Notes: generated by a model not told the origin, from the letters alone. A stretch of 64,000 nucleotides of DNA from Staphylococcus argenteus (GCF_000236925.1 NC_016941.1:1364001-1428000), one strand, 5' to 3'; shown: positions 11,921 to 24,238, counted from the stretch's first letter. Program-made: numbers and translations.

Positions 11921-13522
11921 ATGTTACAAGTAACTGATGTCAGTTTGCGTTTTGGAGATCGTAAACTATTTGAAGATGTAAATATTAAATTTACAGAAGG
12001 TAATTGTTATGGATTAATTGGTGCGAATGGTGCAGGTAAATCAACATTCTTAAAAATATTATCTGGAGAATTAGATTCTCAAACAGGTCACGTTTCATTA
12101 GGTAAAAATGAACGTCTAGCTGTTTTAAAACAGGACCACTATGCTTATGAAGATGAACGCGTGCTAGATGTTGTAATCAAAGGTCATGAACGTCTTTATG
12201 AAGTTATGAAAGAAAAAGATGAAATTTATATGAAACCAGATTTCAGTGATGAAGACGGAATTCGTGCTGCTGAACTTGAAGGCGAATTTGCAGAAATGAA
12301 TGGTTGGAATGCTGAAGCTGATGCAGCTAACCTTTTATCTGGTTTAGGTATTGACCCAACTTTACATGACAAAAAAATGGCTGAATTAGAAAACAATCAA
12401 AAAATCAAAGTATTATTAGCGCAAAGTTTATTCGGTGAACCAGACGTTCTTTTACTAGATGAGCCTACAAACGGACTTGATATACCGGCAATCAGTTGGT
12501 TAGAAGATTTCTTAATAAACTTCGATAATACTGTTATCGTAGTATCACATGACCGTCATTTCTTAAATAACGTATGTACTCATATCGCTGATTTAGACTT
12601 TGGTAAAATTAAAGTTTATGTTGGCAACTATGATTTTTGGTATCAATCTAGCCAGTTAGCACAAAAGATGGCTCAAGAACAAAACAAGAAAAAAGAAGAA
12701 AAAATGAAAGAGTTACAAGACTTTATTGCACGTTTCTCAGCTAATGCTTCTAAATCAAAACAAGCAACAAGTCGTAAAAAACAACTTGAAAAAATTGAAT
12801 TAGATGATATTCAACCATCATCAAGAAGATATCCTTTCGTTAAATTTACACCTGAGCGTGAAATCGGTAATGATTTATTAATCGTTCAAAACCTTTCTAA
12901 AACAATCGACGGTGAAAAAGTATTAGATAATGTTTCATTTACAATGAATCCAAATGATAAAGCAATTTTAATTGGAGATAGTGAAATTGCGAAAACAACT
13001 TTGCTTAAAATATTAGCAGGTGAAATGGAACCAGATGAAGGTTCTTATAAATGGGGTGTCACTACATCATTAAGTTACTTCCCTAAAGATAACTCAGAAT
13101 TCTTTGAAGGTGTAAATATGAACCTTGTAGATTGGTTGAGACAATATGCGCCTGAAGATGAACAAACTGAAACATTTTTACGTGGTTTCTTAGGTCGTAT
13201 GTTATTTAGTGGTGAAGAAGTTAAGAAAAAAGCCAGTGTTCTTTCAGGTGGAGAAAAAGTTCGTTGTATGCTAAGTAAAATGATGTTATCAAGTGCAAAC
13301 GTTCTTTTACTTGATGAACCGACAAACCATTTAGACTTAGAAAGTATTACTGCTGTCAATGATGGTCTTAAATCGTTTAAAGGTTCTATTATCTTTACTT
13401 CATATGACTTTGAATTTATCAATACTATCGCAAACCGTGTTATCGATTTAAATAAACAAGGTGGCGTTTCAAAAGAAATTCCTTATGAAGAATACTTGCA
13501 GGAAATTGGCGTTCTTAAATAA
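11921..13522 (+). CDS. ABC-F family ATPase with one degenerate ATP site
   Basis: 533-residue soluble protein with two fused ATPase domains and no membrane domain, closest in layout to the YbiT/YkpA branch of ABC-F proteins, which act on ribosomes. Domain 1 has an intact Walker A (GANGAGKST, residues 34-42) and H-loop (VVSHDR), but its signature is LENNQ (residues 156-160) instead of LSGGQ. Domain 2 keeps the signature LSGGE and Walker B LLLDEPTNHLD, but its Walker A is GDSEIAKT (352-359) and its H-loop His is Tyr495. The linker (about 245-290) is Lys/Glu-rich. It is not an antibiotic-resistance ABC-F that I recognise. A terminator follows at 13568. Confidence 0.85.
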   Translation: MLQVTDVSLRFGDRKLFEDVNIKFTEGNCYGLIGANGAGKSTFLKILSGELDSQTGHVSLGKNERLAVLKQDHYAYEDERVLDVVIKGHERLYEVMKEKDEIYMKPDFSDEDGIRAAELEGEFAEMNGWNAEADAANLLSGLGIDPTLHDKKMAELENNQKIKVLLAQSLFGEPDVLLLDEPTNGLDIPAISWLEDFLINFDNTVIVVSHDRHFLNNVCTHIADLDFGKIKVYVGNYDFWYQSSQLAQKMAQEQNKKKEEKMKELQDFIARFSANASKSKQATSRKKQLEKIELDDIQPSSRRYPFVKFTPEREIGNDLLIVQNLSKTIDGEKVLDNVSFTMNPNDKAILIGDSEIAKTTLLKILAGEMEPDEGSYKWGVTTSLSYFPKDNSEFFEGVNMNLVDWLRQYAPEDEQTETFLRGFLGRMLFSGEEVKKKASVLSGGEKVRCMLSKMMLSSANVLLLDEPTNHLDLESITAVNDGLKSFKGSIIFTSYDFEFINTIANRVIDLNKQGGVSKEIPYEEYLQEIGVLK

Positions 13523-13567
13523 GCTGAGACTTAAAATCTCAATAACATATAATAATTAAAAGAGTTC

Positions 13568-13612
13568 GGCGAACATCTCAATGCAGATTTAGTGTTAAGG
13601 TGTTCGCCTTTT
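13568..13612 (+). terminator. Terminator after the ABC-F gene
   Basis: Inverted repeat GGCGAACAT.. / ..GGTGTTCGCC with a loop of about 20 bases, followed by TTTTATT. From 13613 to 13823 there is no gene and no structure that I recognise. Confidence 0.75.
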
Positions 13613-13823
13613 ATTCATGCCACTTTATTTTCTGTCCCCTACTCAACATTCCATTAATGATTATCTGCTACTAAAAATTGTGTCCTGAATAATCCGCAGT
13701 GGTTTATACATAATTAAAATATTTTTAACAACGCTATACAGGAGAGGCACACACGAATCATATTAAATAAATCACTTTTTCACTTTGAATTTTCTGCTAA
13801 TTCCAAAAAATCTAAATTATCGG

Positions 13824-13852
13824 TTTACATTCATAATTGTCATATGTATAAT
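13824..13852 (+). promoter_or_regulatory. Promoter of the lysC-dap operon
   Basis: A near-consensus sigma-A promoter: TTTACA at 13824-13829, a 17-base spacer, TATAAT at 13847-13852. It predicts a start near 13859, just before the lysine riboswitch. Confidence 0.8.
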
Positions 13853-13875
13853 GAACACATACCAATTTAATAATA

Positions 13876-14046
13876 TTTTGATGAGGCGCATCAATCATGA
13901 GTAAAGTTTAGATAACTGTCTGCTAACAGCTAAACTTGAAAGGGTGCGATGCCGAAGCGATTATAATAGCAGTTATAATTTGTTGGACTTTTTGGTTAAG
14001 AGCTGAGAGTTTGTCATTATTTAAAAATAATGGAGTGCATCACTTG
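13876..14046 (+). ncRNA. Lysine riboswitch (L box) aptamer
   Basis: Conserved L-box landmarks appear in order: GATGAGGCGC at the 5' side of P1, AGTAAAG, TTGAAAGGGTGCGATGCCGAAGCG in the core (13938-13961), TTGTTGGACTTTTTGGTTAAGAGCTGAGAG (13980-14009), and GGAGTGCATCA closing P1. It lies between the operon promoter and a terminator, and precedes aspartokinase lysC, the first enzyme of lysine synthesis. Lysine binding should favour the terminator at 14057. Confidence 0.93.
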
Positions 14047-14056
14047 TATATAGATT

Positions 14057-14091
14057 AAGAGCAAGTTCGCATTCCGAACTTGCTCTTTTTA
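14057..14091 (+). terminator. Riboswitch expression-platform terminator before lysC
   Basis: A 13-bp GC-containing stem (AGAGCAAGTTCG.. / ..CGAACTTGCTCT) with a 5-base loop and a T5 run, 40 bases before lysC. It is the attenuator controlled by the lysine aptamer. Confidence 0.9.
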
Positions 14092-14129
14092 TATTATTGT
14101 GAGCCTTTCTTTTTAATTAGGAGGATTAT

Positions 14130-15335
14130 ATGGTGACAAGAAGTGTGTTAAAATTTGGCGGATCATCCGTCAGTGATTTTACAAAAATAAAAAATATAGC
14201 CGAAATGTTAAAATCACGAGTAAGTCAAGACGAACAACTCATCGTCGTTGTAAGTGCTATGGGTAATACAACCGATCAATTGATGACGAATGTATCGACA
14301 TTAACGAAAGCACCAAAACAGCAGGAGCTTGCGCTACTATTAACAACTGGCGAGCAACAAACAGTCTCTTATTTATCGATGGTATTAAATGATATCGGTG
14401 TCAGAGCAAAAGCTATGACTGGCTATCAGGCGGGTATTAAAACAATTGGTCATCATTTAAAAAGCAAAATTGCTCAAATTAATCCTCAAACATTTGAACA
14501 TGCCTTTCAAGATAATGATATTTTAGTCATTGCAGGATTTCAAGGTATCAATGAGCATCAAGAATTAACGACCTTAGGTAGAGGTGGTTCTGATACGACA
14601 GCAGTGGCACTTGCAGTCAGCAATCAAATTCCATGCGAAATCTATACAGATGTTGATGGCGTATACGCAACTGACCCTAGATTATTGCCAAAAGCAAAAC
14701 GACTCGACGTTGTATCATATGAAGAAATGATGGAAATGAGTGCTCTAGGTGCAGGTGTTCTTGAAACTAGAAGTGTTGAATTAGCTAAAAATTATAATAT
14801 CCCCATTTATTTAGGGAAAACATTATCAAATACGAAAGGAACATGGATTATGTCAAATGAAGAAATATTAGAGAAAAAAGCAGTGACAGGTGTGGCATTA
14901 GACAAACATATGATGCATGTCACGATTAGCTATCCCCTGCCCGACAATAAATTGCTCACACAATTATTTACAGAACTTGAAGAGGGATCAGTAAATGTAG
15001 ATATGATTTCACAAATCGTAAATTTAGAAGGATTACAATTATCTTTTACAATTAAAGATAGTGATTACCAACAAATTTCAATGATTCTAGAAACTTTGCA
15101 AAAGCAATTTGAAGCATTAGCTTATAAAATCAATGAGCACTATGTCAAAATTTCATTAATCGGTTCTGGAATGAGAGATATGTCAGGTGTTGCATCACAA
15201 GCATTTTTAACATTGATTGAAAATAACATACCATTTTACCAAACAACAACCTCAGAAATTAGTATTTCATATGTTATCGATAATTTTAATGGTCAATTAG
15301 CAGTAGAAAAACTATATGACGCATTTAATATTTAA
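14130..15335 (+). CDS. lysC: Aspartokinase (lysine-sensitive type)
   Basis: Phosphorylates L-aspartate, the first step to lysine, diaminopimelate, threonine and methionine. 401 aa: the amino-acid kinase domain starts with KFGGSS (residues 8-13), with the TTLGRGGSDTTA loop near residue 147; two ACT-type domains follow from about residue 265. The ATG at 14130 follows TAGGAGG; an in-frame GTG two codons later is less likely. First gene of lysC-asd-dapA-dapB-dapD. Riboswitch control suggests that this isozyme serves the lysine/DAP branch. Confidence 0.93.
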   Translation: MVTRSVLKFGGSSVSDFTKIKNIAEMLKSRVSQDEQLIVVVSAMGNTTDQLMTNVSTLTKAPKQQELALLLTTGEQQTVSYLSMVLNDIGVRAKAMTGYQAGIKTIGHHLKSKIAQINPQTFEHAFQDNDILVIAGFQGINEHQELTTLGRGGSDTTAVALAVSNQIPCEIYTDVDGVYATDPRLLPKAKRLDVVSYEEMMEMSALGAGVLETRSVELAKNYNIPIYLGKTLSNTKGTWIMSNEEILEKKAVTGVALDKHMMHVTISYPLPDNKLLTQLFTELEEGSVNVDMISQIVNLEGLQLSFTIKDSDYQQISMILETLQKQFEALAYKINEHYVKISLIGSGMRDMSGVASQAFLTLIENNIPFYQTTTSEISISYVIDNFNGQLAVEKLYDAFNI

Positions 15336-15399
15336 TGGTAGAATTATTATTAAAAATATTCTAAAAATTGGAAATTATTACAAAATGGAGTGACTAGAT

Positions 15400-17997
<2,598 letters not shown>

Positions 17998-18023
17998 ACA
18001 TATTAAAGGAGAATTAATTATTT

Positions 18024-18743
18024 ATGGTACAACATTTAACAGCTGAAGAAATTATTCAATATATAAGTGACGCGAAAAAATCTACACCATTAAAAGTATA
18101 TGTAAACGGTGATTTTAACAGCATCACATTTCCAAAAAGTTTTAAAGTGTTCGGTTCAGAACAATCTAAAGTTATCTTTTGTGAAGCAGATGATTGGAAA
18201 CCTTTTTACGAAACATATGGAAGCAAATTTGAAGATGTAGAAATTGAAATGGATCGTCGTAACTCTGCTATTCCATTAAAAGATTTAACAAATACAAATG
18301 CTCGTATTGAACCAGGAGCATTTATCAGAGAGCAAGCTATTATAGAAGATGGTGCCGTTGTTATGATGGGTGCAACAATTAATATTGGTGCTGTCGTTGG
18401 TGAAGGTACAATGATTGATATGAATGCTACATTAGGTGGTCGTGCAACGACTGGTAAAAATGTGCATGTTGGTGCTGGCGCAGTATTGGCAGGTGTAATT
18501 GAGCCCCCTAGTGCTTCACCAGTCATTATTGAAGATGACGTATTAATTGGTGCAAATGCAGTTATTTTAGAAGGCGTACGTGTTGGTAAAGGTGCTATCG
18601 TTGCAGCAGGTGCTATTGTTACGCAAGATGTACCAGCTGGTGCAGTTGTCGCTGGTACGCCTGCTAAGGTGATTAAACAAGCTTCTGATGTACAAGATAC
18701 TAAAAAAGAAATTGTAGCAGCATTAAGAAAATTAAATGACTAA
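18024..18743 (+). CDS. dapD: Tetrahydrodipicolinate N-acetyltransferase (DapH type)
   Basis: Adds an acetyl group to tetrahydrodipicolinate; the pathway here is therefore the acetylase branch rather than the succinylase one. 239 aa: an N-terminal alpha-helical domain (1-85) and then a left-handed beta-helix of hexapeptide repeats (about 90-200: [32 protein letters not shown]). The C-terminus is helical. Usually labelled dapD in staphylococci, although the family is DapH. The start at 18024 follows AAAGGAG. A strong hairpin follows at 18767. Confidence 0.93.
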   Translation: MVQHLTAEEIIQYISDAKKSTPLKVYVNGDFNSITFPKSFKVFGSEQSKVIFCEADDWKPFYETYGSKFEDVEIEMDRRNSAIPLKDLTNTNARIEPGAFIREQAIIEDGAVVMMGATINIGAVVGEGTMIDMNATLGGRATTGKNVHVGAGAVLAGVIEPPSASPVIIEDDVLIGANAVILEGVRVGKGAIVAAGAIVTQDVPAGAVVAGTPAKVIKQASDVQDTKKEIVAALRKLND

Positions 18744-18766
18744 TTACGTCAACGTATAATAATTCT

Positions 18767-18798
18767 AAGGTTGAGATACGGTTATGTCTCAACCTTAT
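18767..18798 (+). terminator. Hairpin between dapD and dapL
   Basis: A perfect 10-bp stem (AAGGTTGAGA / TCTCAACCTT) with a 10-base loop, followed by ATTGTTT. The T tract is weak, so it may be partial attenuation. Downstream, a TATAAT at 18849-18854 could start a second transcript for dapL-alr2-lysA. Confidence 0.65.
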
Positions 18799-18885
18799 TG
18801 TTTATATTTTCATATATTAAAAAGTAAAGTTTTCAAAATGAGTTACACTATAATTAAAGTAATTTAACATAAAGGATTGATAATT

Positions 18886-20037
18886 ATGAATGAATTAGAA
18901 TTTGTTACGAAGCATCGTCGTCATTTGCATCAACATCCTGAACTTAGCTTACATGAATTTGAAACCACAGCTTACATCAAAGCATTTTTAGATAGTTTAA
19001 ATATTCAATATGACTGCCCATTAGAAACTGGAGTCATTGCATACTTAGAAGGTAATGGCTCTCATACTATAGCATATAGAGCTGATATTGATGCGCTACC
19101 TATTTTAGAAGAAAATGATGTACCTTATCGTAGTCAAAATGATCATGTAATGCATGCATGTGGTCATGATGGACATACAACTGCATTAATGCTATTTGTA
19201 CAACGTTGTAAAGAGATGCAAGATGCCGGACAATTACCGCAGAATGTCGTTTTCATTTTCCAACCTGCAGAAGAAACAGGTGGCGGTGCAAATCGGTTAA
19301 TTCAAGCAAATGCTTTTGAAAAATATCCAATTGAAGCGGTATTTGGTATACACGTTAACCCATTTGCTGATGAAGGGATTGCAGTTATTAGAGACGAAGA
19401 AATTACAGCTAGCGCAACAGAATATCGCTTTTTCTTAAAAGGATTATCAAGTCATGTAGCTGATAAAGAACAAGGTCATTCATGTGGCGAAGCGTTACAA
19501 CATGTCTTAACTCAAATATCACAAATTCAACAATTTCATCTCAATGGTTTGAAACGAAATATCGTTCATATTGGTCACTTTGAAGCTGGTGAAGCGATTA
19601 ATACAGTGCCAAGTAATGGTTATTTAGAAGGTACTATTCGTACATATGATATTGATGATTTAACTATTGTTAAAAATCAAATGCTCAAAATAGCCGAAAG
19701 TGTAAAACTATTGTTCAATGTTAATTGTGAAGTTAAATTTGCAGAGGGATACCCTCCTACTATCAATAGTCCAAAGTTACGTGCTCAAGTAGAACAAGCA
19801 TTGATTCAAGCAAAGTTAGATGTATATGACAAACCGACACCATTTTTATTCGGTGAAGATTTTAGCTTCTACGGACAAAAGCTTGCACCGGCTTATTTTG
19901 TATTTGTTGGTACACGTAACGAAGATAAAGACTTTGTTACAGGTTTACACACATCACATTTAAATTTCGATGAAAAAGTGTTGATTGATGTAGCTAATTT
20001 TTATGAAAATTTATTAATAAATTACAAAGAGGTGTAG
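18886..20037 (+). CDS. dapL: M20 amidohydrolase, probable N-acetyl-diaminopimelate deacetylase
   Basis: 383-residue zinc-type M20 peptidase/amidohydrolase, annotated as a hippurate hydrolase homologue in S. aureus. Metal-binding segments visible: HACGHDGH (about residues 88-95), PAEETGGG (about 130-137) and a C-terminal FGEDFSFY (about 325-332). A central dimerisation domain lies at about 170-280. Since the preceding enzyme is an acetyltransferase, the most economical role is removal of the acetyl group from N-acetyl-LL-DAP, as for B. subtilis DapL. The ATG at 18886 is nine bases after AAAGGA; an upstream in-frame TTG at 18877 is less likely. Substrate is inferred from context. Confidence 0.8.
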   Translation: MNELEFVTKHRRHLHQHPELSLHEFETTAYIKAFLDSLNIQYDCPLETGVIAYLEGNGSHTIAYRADIDALPILEENDVPYRSQNDHVMHACGHDGHTTALMLFVQRCKEMQDAGQLPQNVVFIFQPAEETGGGANRLIQANAFEKYPIEAVFGIHVNPFADEGIAVIRDEEITASATEYRFFLKGLSSHVADKEQGHSCGEALQHVLTQISQIQQFHLNGLKRNIVHIGHFEAGEAINTVPSNGYLEGTIRTYDIDDLTIVKNQMLKIAESVKLLFNVNCEVKFAEGYPPTINSPKLRAQVEQALIQAKLDVYDKPTPFLFGEDFSFYGQKLAPAYFVFVGTRNEDKDFVTGLHTSHLNFDEKVLIDVANFYENLLINYKEV

Positions 20038-20041
20038 TACA

Positions 20042-21127
20042 TTGACAGCAACATGGTCTGTAAATACGAACACATTTTTACAAAATGCAATAACAGTTAA
20101 AAACAATCAACCAATAATGGCAGTTGTAAAAAACAATGCATACCACTATGACCTAGAATTTGCTGTATCCCAATTTATCCATGCAGGCATTGATACATTT
20201 AGTACTACGTCATTACGTGAAGCGATTAGAGTTAGACAACTTGCACCCCATGCAACGATATTCTTAATGAATGCAGTTTATGATTTCAATTTAGTCCGTG
20301 AGCATGATATCCATATGACTTTGCCTTCTTTGACATTTTATTATGAACATAAAGAAGACTTGGCTGATATTCATGTTCACTTAGAATTTGAAAATTTATT
20401 ACATCGTTCAGGATTGAAAAATTTAAAAGAAATTAAAGAAGTTTTGGAAGATCATCAACAAAATCAAAATGCAAAAATGATAATAAGTGGTTTGTGGACT
20501 CATTTTGGATACGCTGATGAGTTTGATGTGCCAGATTATCGCATTGAACGTGAACAATGGATGGAAATTGTTCAAACGCTTCTATCTGAAGGCTATCAAT
20601 TTGACCTAATACATGCACAAAATAGCGCAAGTTTTTATCGTGAAGAACAAGAATTACTCCCCCACCATACACACGCACGTATAGGTATTGCACTATATGG
20701 TTCTAGACCATACAGCTCATTACATCAGAAAGACATAGTTCAATCTTTAACAGTAAAAGCTAATGTGATTCAAATACGTGAAGTTCAAGCTGGTGATTAT
20801 TGTGGTTACAGCTTTGCATTTGAAGCAACGAAAGATTATACAAAGCTAGCTGTTGTTGATATTGGTTATGGTGATGGGATTTTAAGAACACGATCAAAAC
20901 ATGAAGCGTTAATTAATGGCAAGCGTTACCCGATTCGTGCATTAATGATGAGTCACATGTTTGTTGAAGTAGATGATAATGTACATGCACAAGATGAAGT
21001 TATTCTTTATAATAATGATATACGCATTGATGAATACACTTTTAAAGGTGTAGGTGCAAATTCTGAACAATTAAGTGCAATGAATCACGATTCTTTAAAA
21101 AAGGAGTACATTTCAAATGACTGTTAA
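20042..21127 (+). CDS. alr2: Alanine racemase-like PLP protein Alr2
   Basis: Fold-type III PLP enzyme, 361 aa, starting with TTG at 20042 behind AGAGGTG. The PLP lysine is Lys30 in VVKNNAYHY, where typical alanine racemases have KANAYGHG. GYGDGI near residue 278 and the catalytic-Tyr region CGYSFAFE (about residue 257) are present but diverged. It sits between dapL and lysA, so a racemase or epimerase role linked to the DAP pathway is possible (no dapF is in the cluster). Published genetics on S. aureus alr2 suggest that it is not the main alanine racemase. Substrate unknown. Confidence 0.8.
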   Translation: MTATWSVNTNTFLQNAITVKNNQPIMAVVKNNAYHYDLEFAVSQFIHAGIDTFSTTSLREAIRVRQLAPHATIFLMNAVYDFNLVREHDIHMTLPSLTFYYEHKEDLADIHVHLEFENLLHRSGLKNLKEIKEVLEDHQQNQNAKMIISGLWTHFGYADEFDVPDYRIEREQWMEIVQTLLSEGYQFDLIHAQNSASFYREEQELLPHHTHARIGIALYGSRPYSSLHQKDIVQSLTVKANVIQIREVQAGDYCGYSFAFEATKDYTKLAVVDIGYGDGILRTRSKHEALINGKRYPIRALMMSHMFVEVDDNVHAQDEVILYNNDIRIDEYTFKGVGANSEQLSAMNHDSLKKEYISNDC

Positions 21128-22382
21128 ATATAATCAAAACGGTGAATTAACAATGGATGGAATTAGTTTAAAAACGATTGCCCAAAGCTTCGGTACCCCT
21201 ACCATTGTTTATGATGAATTACAAATTAGAGAACAAATGCGTCGTTACCATCGTGCATTTAAAGATAGTGGCTTAAAATATAATATTTCATATGCTTCTA
21301 AGGCATTTACTTGTCTTCAAATGGTCAAACTTGTATCTGAAGAAGATTTACAATTAGATGTTGTATCTGAAGGTGAATTATACACAGCATTAGAAGCTGG
21401 TTTCGAACCAAGTCGCATTCATTTTCACGGTAACAATAAGACGAAACATGAAATTAGATACGCTTTAGAAAATAAGATAGGATATTTTGTGATTGATTCA
21501 TTAGAAGAAATTGATTTAATCGACCGATATGCTAATGATACTGTTCAAGTTGTAGTACGTGTGAATCCAGGTGTTGAAGCACATACACATGAATTTATCC
21601 AAACTGGTCAAGAAGATAGTAAATTTGGATTATCAATTCAATATGGCTTGGCTAAAACTGCTATTGAAAAAGTACAACAATCCAAACATTTAAAATTGAA
21701 AGGTGTTCACTGTCATATTGGGTCACAAATTGAAGGAACAGAAGCGTTTATCGAAACTGCTAGAATTGTTCTTCGTTGGTTAAAAGATCAAGGCATTCAA
21801 GTTGAATTATTGAACCTTGGCGGAGGATTTGGCATTAAATATGTTGAAGGTGACGTAAGCTTCCCTATCGAAGAAGGCATTAAAGCCATTACAGATGCGA
21901 TAAAATCTGAAGTAAAAGTTCTAGATATGGAAACACCTGAAATTGGTATTGAACCTGGCCGTTCTATAGTCGGTGAAGCTGGTGTTACTTTATATGAAGT
22001 AGGTACAATAAAAGAAATTCCTGGTATTAATAAGTATATTTCAATAGACGGCGGTATGAGTGATCATATCAGAACAGCACTTTATGATGCTAAGTATCAA
22101 GCATTACTTATCAACAGAAATGAAGAAGCAGACGATACTGTAACGATTGCTGGAAAATTATGTGAGTCTGGTGATATCATCATTAAAGATGCTAAATTAC
22201 CGTCATCAGTTAAACGTGGTGACTATCTTGCTATATTGTCAACAGGTGCATATCATTATTCTATGGCTTCAAATTATAATCAAATGCAAAAACCATCTGT
22301 ATTTTTCTTGAAGGATGGCAAGGCACGCGAAGTCGTCAAACGTCAATCGTTAAGACAATTGATTATTAATGATACGAAATAA
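21117..22382 (+). CDS. lysA: Diaminopimelate decarboxylase
   Basis: Decarboxylates meso-DAP to lysine, the last step of the pathway. 421 aa, fold-type III PLP enzyme. PLP lysine in SYASKAFTC (about residue 60), HCHIGSQ (about 199-205), the glycine-rich phosphate loop LNLGGGFGI (about 236-244) and the active-site Cys in LCESGD (about 346-351). It overlaps the end of alr2 by 11 bases; the ribosome-binding site AAAAGGAG lies within alr2. Last gene of the operon; terminator at 22396. Confidence 0.95.
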   Translation: MTVKYNQNGELTMDGISLKTIAQSFGTPTIVYDELQIREQMRRYHRAFKDSGLKYNISYASKAFTCLQMVKLVSEEDLQLDVVSEGELYTALEAGFEPSRIHFHGNNKTKHEIRYALENKIGYFVIDSLEEIDLIDRYANDTVQVVVRVNPGVEAHTHEFIQTGQEDSKFGLSIQYGLAKTAIEKVQQSKHLKLKGVHCHIGSQIEGTEAFIETARIVLRWLKDQGIQVELLNLGGGFGIKYVEGDVSFPIEEGIKAITDAIKSEVKVLDMETPEIGIEPGRSIVGEAGVTLYEVGTIKEIPGINKYISIDGGMSDHIRTALYDAKYQALLINRNEEADDTVTIAGKLCESGDIIIKDAKLPSSVKRGDYLAILSTGAYHYSMASNYNQMQKPSVFFLKDGKAREVVKRQSLRQLIINDTK

Positions 22383-22395
22383 AAATAAACAAAGT

Positions 22396-22436
22396 AATCC
22401 CCTAGCCACAAAAAACTGTGTCTTAGGGGATTTTAT
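22396..22436 (+). terminator. Terminator of the lysine operon
   Basis: Stem AATCCCCTA / TAGGGGATT with an extra inner pairing (CCACA/TGTG), followed by TTATTAG. It lies 14 bases after lysA. Confidence 0.85.
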
Positions 22437-22529
22437 TAGTTTATATTTAGATAATCATGTAATTTTAGGTGTCCAGCAATAACATGTATTTAAACCAATT
22501 TTAAAACCGTATTATCTTCGAGGTTAAGG

Positions 22530-22931
22530 TTAAGCTTTGCCTCTAACTTGCTTCTTTAAATAGTACAAAACGATAAAAATAAGCATCAAATATAATGTAA
22601 AGAAAACTATTTCATCAAAGCCAAAATCTTTACTTGTAATTAATATATCAATGTCCTCTAAATCCATCATTTCAGTTTTAATGTAACTATTAAATCTTGG
22701 TAAATCCATCAAATGAACATTGTAAATATAATAATAAAAGTCGATAAATAAAATGTTAAAGAATATGTATGTCTTATCTAGATTAGTTTTAAAAAATAAA
22801 ATACCTGATATTGTCATTGGGATCACCAGTATAAGCATCATTGCTACTAAAATATTAATATTTAATCCTATTGCCGATAATATGCCAAATATCAATAAAT
22901 TAGCAACTAAACTAAGAATAAGATATTTCAT
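22530..22931 (-). CDS. Small integral membrane protein, unknown function
   Basis: Not recognised. 133 aa with four hydrophobic segments (about residues 3-20, 26-48, 53-75 and 107-125) and an acidic loop [11 protein letters not shown] (about 92-102) between the third and fourth. The ATG at 22931 follows GAGGTG. It stands alone on the minus strand between lysA and cspA. The base composition is like that of its neighbours. It is a plausible real gene because of its start signal and its regular membrane pattern, but nothing points to a role. Confidence 0.65.
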   Translation of the reverse strand: MKYLILSLVANLLIFGILSAIGLNINILVAMMLILVIPMTISGILFFKTNLDKTYIFFNILFIDFYYYIYNVHLMDLPRFNSYIKTEMMDLEDIDILITSKDFGFDEIVFFTLYLMLIFIVLYYLKKQVRGKA

Positions 22932-23071
22932 AAATTCACCTCATCGTTGTACACCATAATTACATTATATAAACATTTTTTTCTATTGCAAACAACGTTA
23001 AGTACGTAAAAAAAGAGTGCTCAATTTGATATTGGCACTCAAAGCGTGAAATATTAGTAATAAGCATATAA

Positions 23072-23098
23072 AAACACCTTACATCTTGGTAAGGTGTT
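23072..23098 (-). terminator. Terminator of cspA
   Basis: A 10-bp perfect stem (AACACCTTAC / GTAAGGTGTT) with a 6-base loop, followed on the minus strand by TTTTATATG, 30 bases after the cspA stop. Confidence 0.85.
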
Positions 23099-23127
23099 AG
23101 TTAAAATCAATGATTATAATCTAAGAA

Positions 23128-23328
23128 TTATAGTTTAACAACGTTTGCAGCTTGAGGACCGCGGTCGCCTTCAACTACTTCAAACTCAACAGCTTGACCT
23201 TCTTCTAAAGATTTGTAACCATCTTGGTTAATTGCTGAAAAATGTACGAATACGTCATTTTCTCCTTCAACTTCGATAAAGCCGAATCCTTTTTCAGCGT
23301 TAAACCATTTAACTGTACCTTGTTTCAT
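23128..23328 (-). CDS. cspA: Cold-shock RNA chaperone CspA
   Basis: 66-residue single cold-shock domain with the two nucleic-acid-binding motifs RNP1 (KGFGFIEV, residues 13-20) and RNP2 (VFVHF, residues 26-30). It matches the S. aureus CspA that I remember. Binds single-stranded RNA and melts secondary structure; in S. aureus it regulates its own mRNA by counteracting RNase III cleavage in a hairpin leader, and affects staphyloxanthin and capsule. The ATG follows GGAGG. It has a 112-base leader with a strong promoter. Confidence 0.96.
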
Positions 23329-23476
23329 AATCTGAAACCTCCAAGACTAAAATTCATTCAATATGCTTATTCGCATATTACAAAAAATACATGCAAATTT
23401 CACTCAAATATTCTTTGCAATATGGAATAATCATCTGCTTAACTTGTATTATAGTGCAGTTATTACCAAATTGCAA
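23329..23476 (-). promoter_or_regulatory. cspA promoter and structured 5' leader
   Basis: On the minus strand, TTGCAA (23476-23471), a 17-base spacer and TATAAT (23453-23448) form a strong promoter; the start is predicted near 23441, giving a leader of about 112 nt. The leader contains a perfect hairpin ATATGC / GCATAT (23361-23378). This length matches the RNase III-processed cspA leader described in S. aureus. Confidence 0.8.
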
Positions 23477-23498
23477 TACAATAATAAAAAATATTCAT

Positions 23499-23807
23499 TT
23501 AATCAATTATTGGTAGTTTATAATATACTTCATTATTTTGTAAAACAATGAAACTATAAAATATTTGTAAATCTTCTTCACAATCTTCGCAATAGTTCAT
23601 ATCACAATTATTATAAAATGCATAGATATTATATTTTCCTGTGACATAATTATCAAATTTAACTTTGCAATGATTAATTAATTGTTGATAGTGTTTAAGC
23701 ATATCATCAAAAGTCTGATATTCATACTTTTCAACAATGTTATCTGGCCAGTCACTGAATAACCACCATCCCTCATAATCGGCTCTAATTTTGGTAACTG
23801 TCCACAT
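23499..23807 (-). CDS. DUF1033 family protein
   Basis: Small soluble protein, 102 aa from the ATG at 23807, which follows GGAAGGGG; the frame stays open to 23876 without a start signal. The N-terminus (MWTVTKIRADYEGWWLF) is the hallmark of the DUF1033 family found in Bacillales and lactobacilli. It carries a cluster of cysteines, CDMNYCEDCEED (about residues 66-77), which could bind a metal or be redox-active. Function unknown. Monocistronic, divergent from acyP. Confidence 0.75.
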   Translation of the reverse strand: MWTVTKIRADYEGWWLFSDWPDNIVEKYEYQTFDDMLKHYQQLINHCKVKFDNYVTGKYNIYAFYNNCDMNYCEDCEEDLQIFYSFIVLQNNEVYYKLPIID

Positions 23808-23968
23808 TATTAAAGACCCCTTCCATACTTCAAGAACTATATACTTATTTTTAAACCTTTCGCCTCTGAAAATCAAGTTTGACGACTCGAAACAATCATG
23901 ATGAGTCTATAGTAATTATTAGTTTTTTTAAGTAAAACTACGTATAATAACAATATGAGGTGGTAAAT

Positions 23969-24238
23969 ATGAGACATGTACTTTTGCAAGTATTCGGGCG
24001 CGTACAAGGCGTCGGATTTAGATATTTTACTCAGCGTATTGCAATGAAATATAACATAGTCGGAACGGTTCAAAATGTAGATGATTATGTAGAGATATAT
24101 GCACAAGGGGATGAAAAAGATATAGATAGATTTTTACAAAGTGTAATTGATGGTGCATCACCAGCATCTGATGTGACAAGCCATCACTTAGAAGAATTAG
24201 AACTTAACCAAACATTATCAGATTTTAGAACAATATAA
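23969..24238 (+). CDS. acyP: Acylphosphatase
   Basis: Hydrolyses acyl phosphates such as carbamoyl phosphate and 1,3-bisphosphoglycerate. 89 aa, standard length. The phosphate-binding loop GRVQGVGFR contains the catalytic Arg, and the catalytic Asn is in GTVQNVDD (about residue 38). The ATG at 23969 follows GAGGTGG; an in-frame GTG at 23960 is part of the ribosome-binding site. A TATAAT lies about 20 bases upstream. It is followed closely by xpaC-telA, with which it may be co-transcribed. Confidence 0.93.
   Translation: MRHVLLQVFGRVQGVGFRYFTQRIAMKYNIVGTVQNVDDYVEIYAQGDEKDIDRFLQSVIDGASPASDVTSHHLEELELNQTLSDFRTI

Noticed and set aside
11921..13522. Antibiotic-resistance ABC-F (Vga/Msr/Lsa type)
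   Set aside because: The linker and overall layout match the housekeeping YbiT/YkpA type, and the context is chromosomal core.
23873..24106. Open frame opposite acyP
   Set aside because: Antisense to the conserved acylphosphatase gene, with no start signal.
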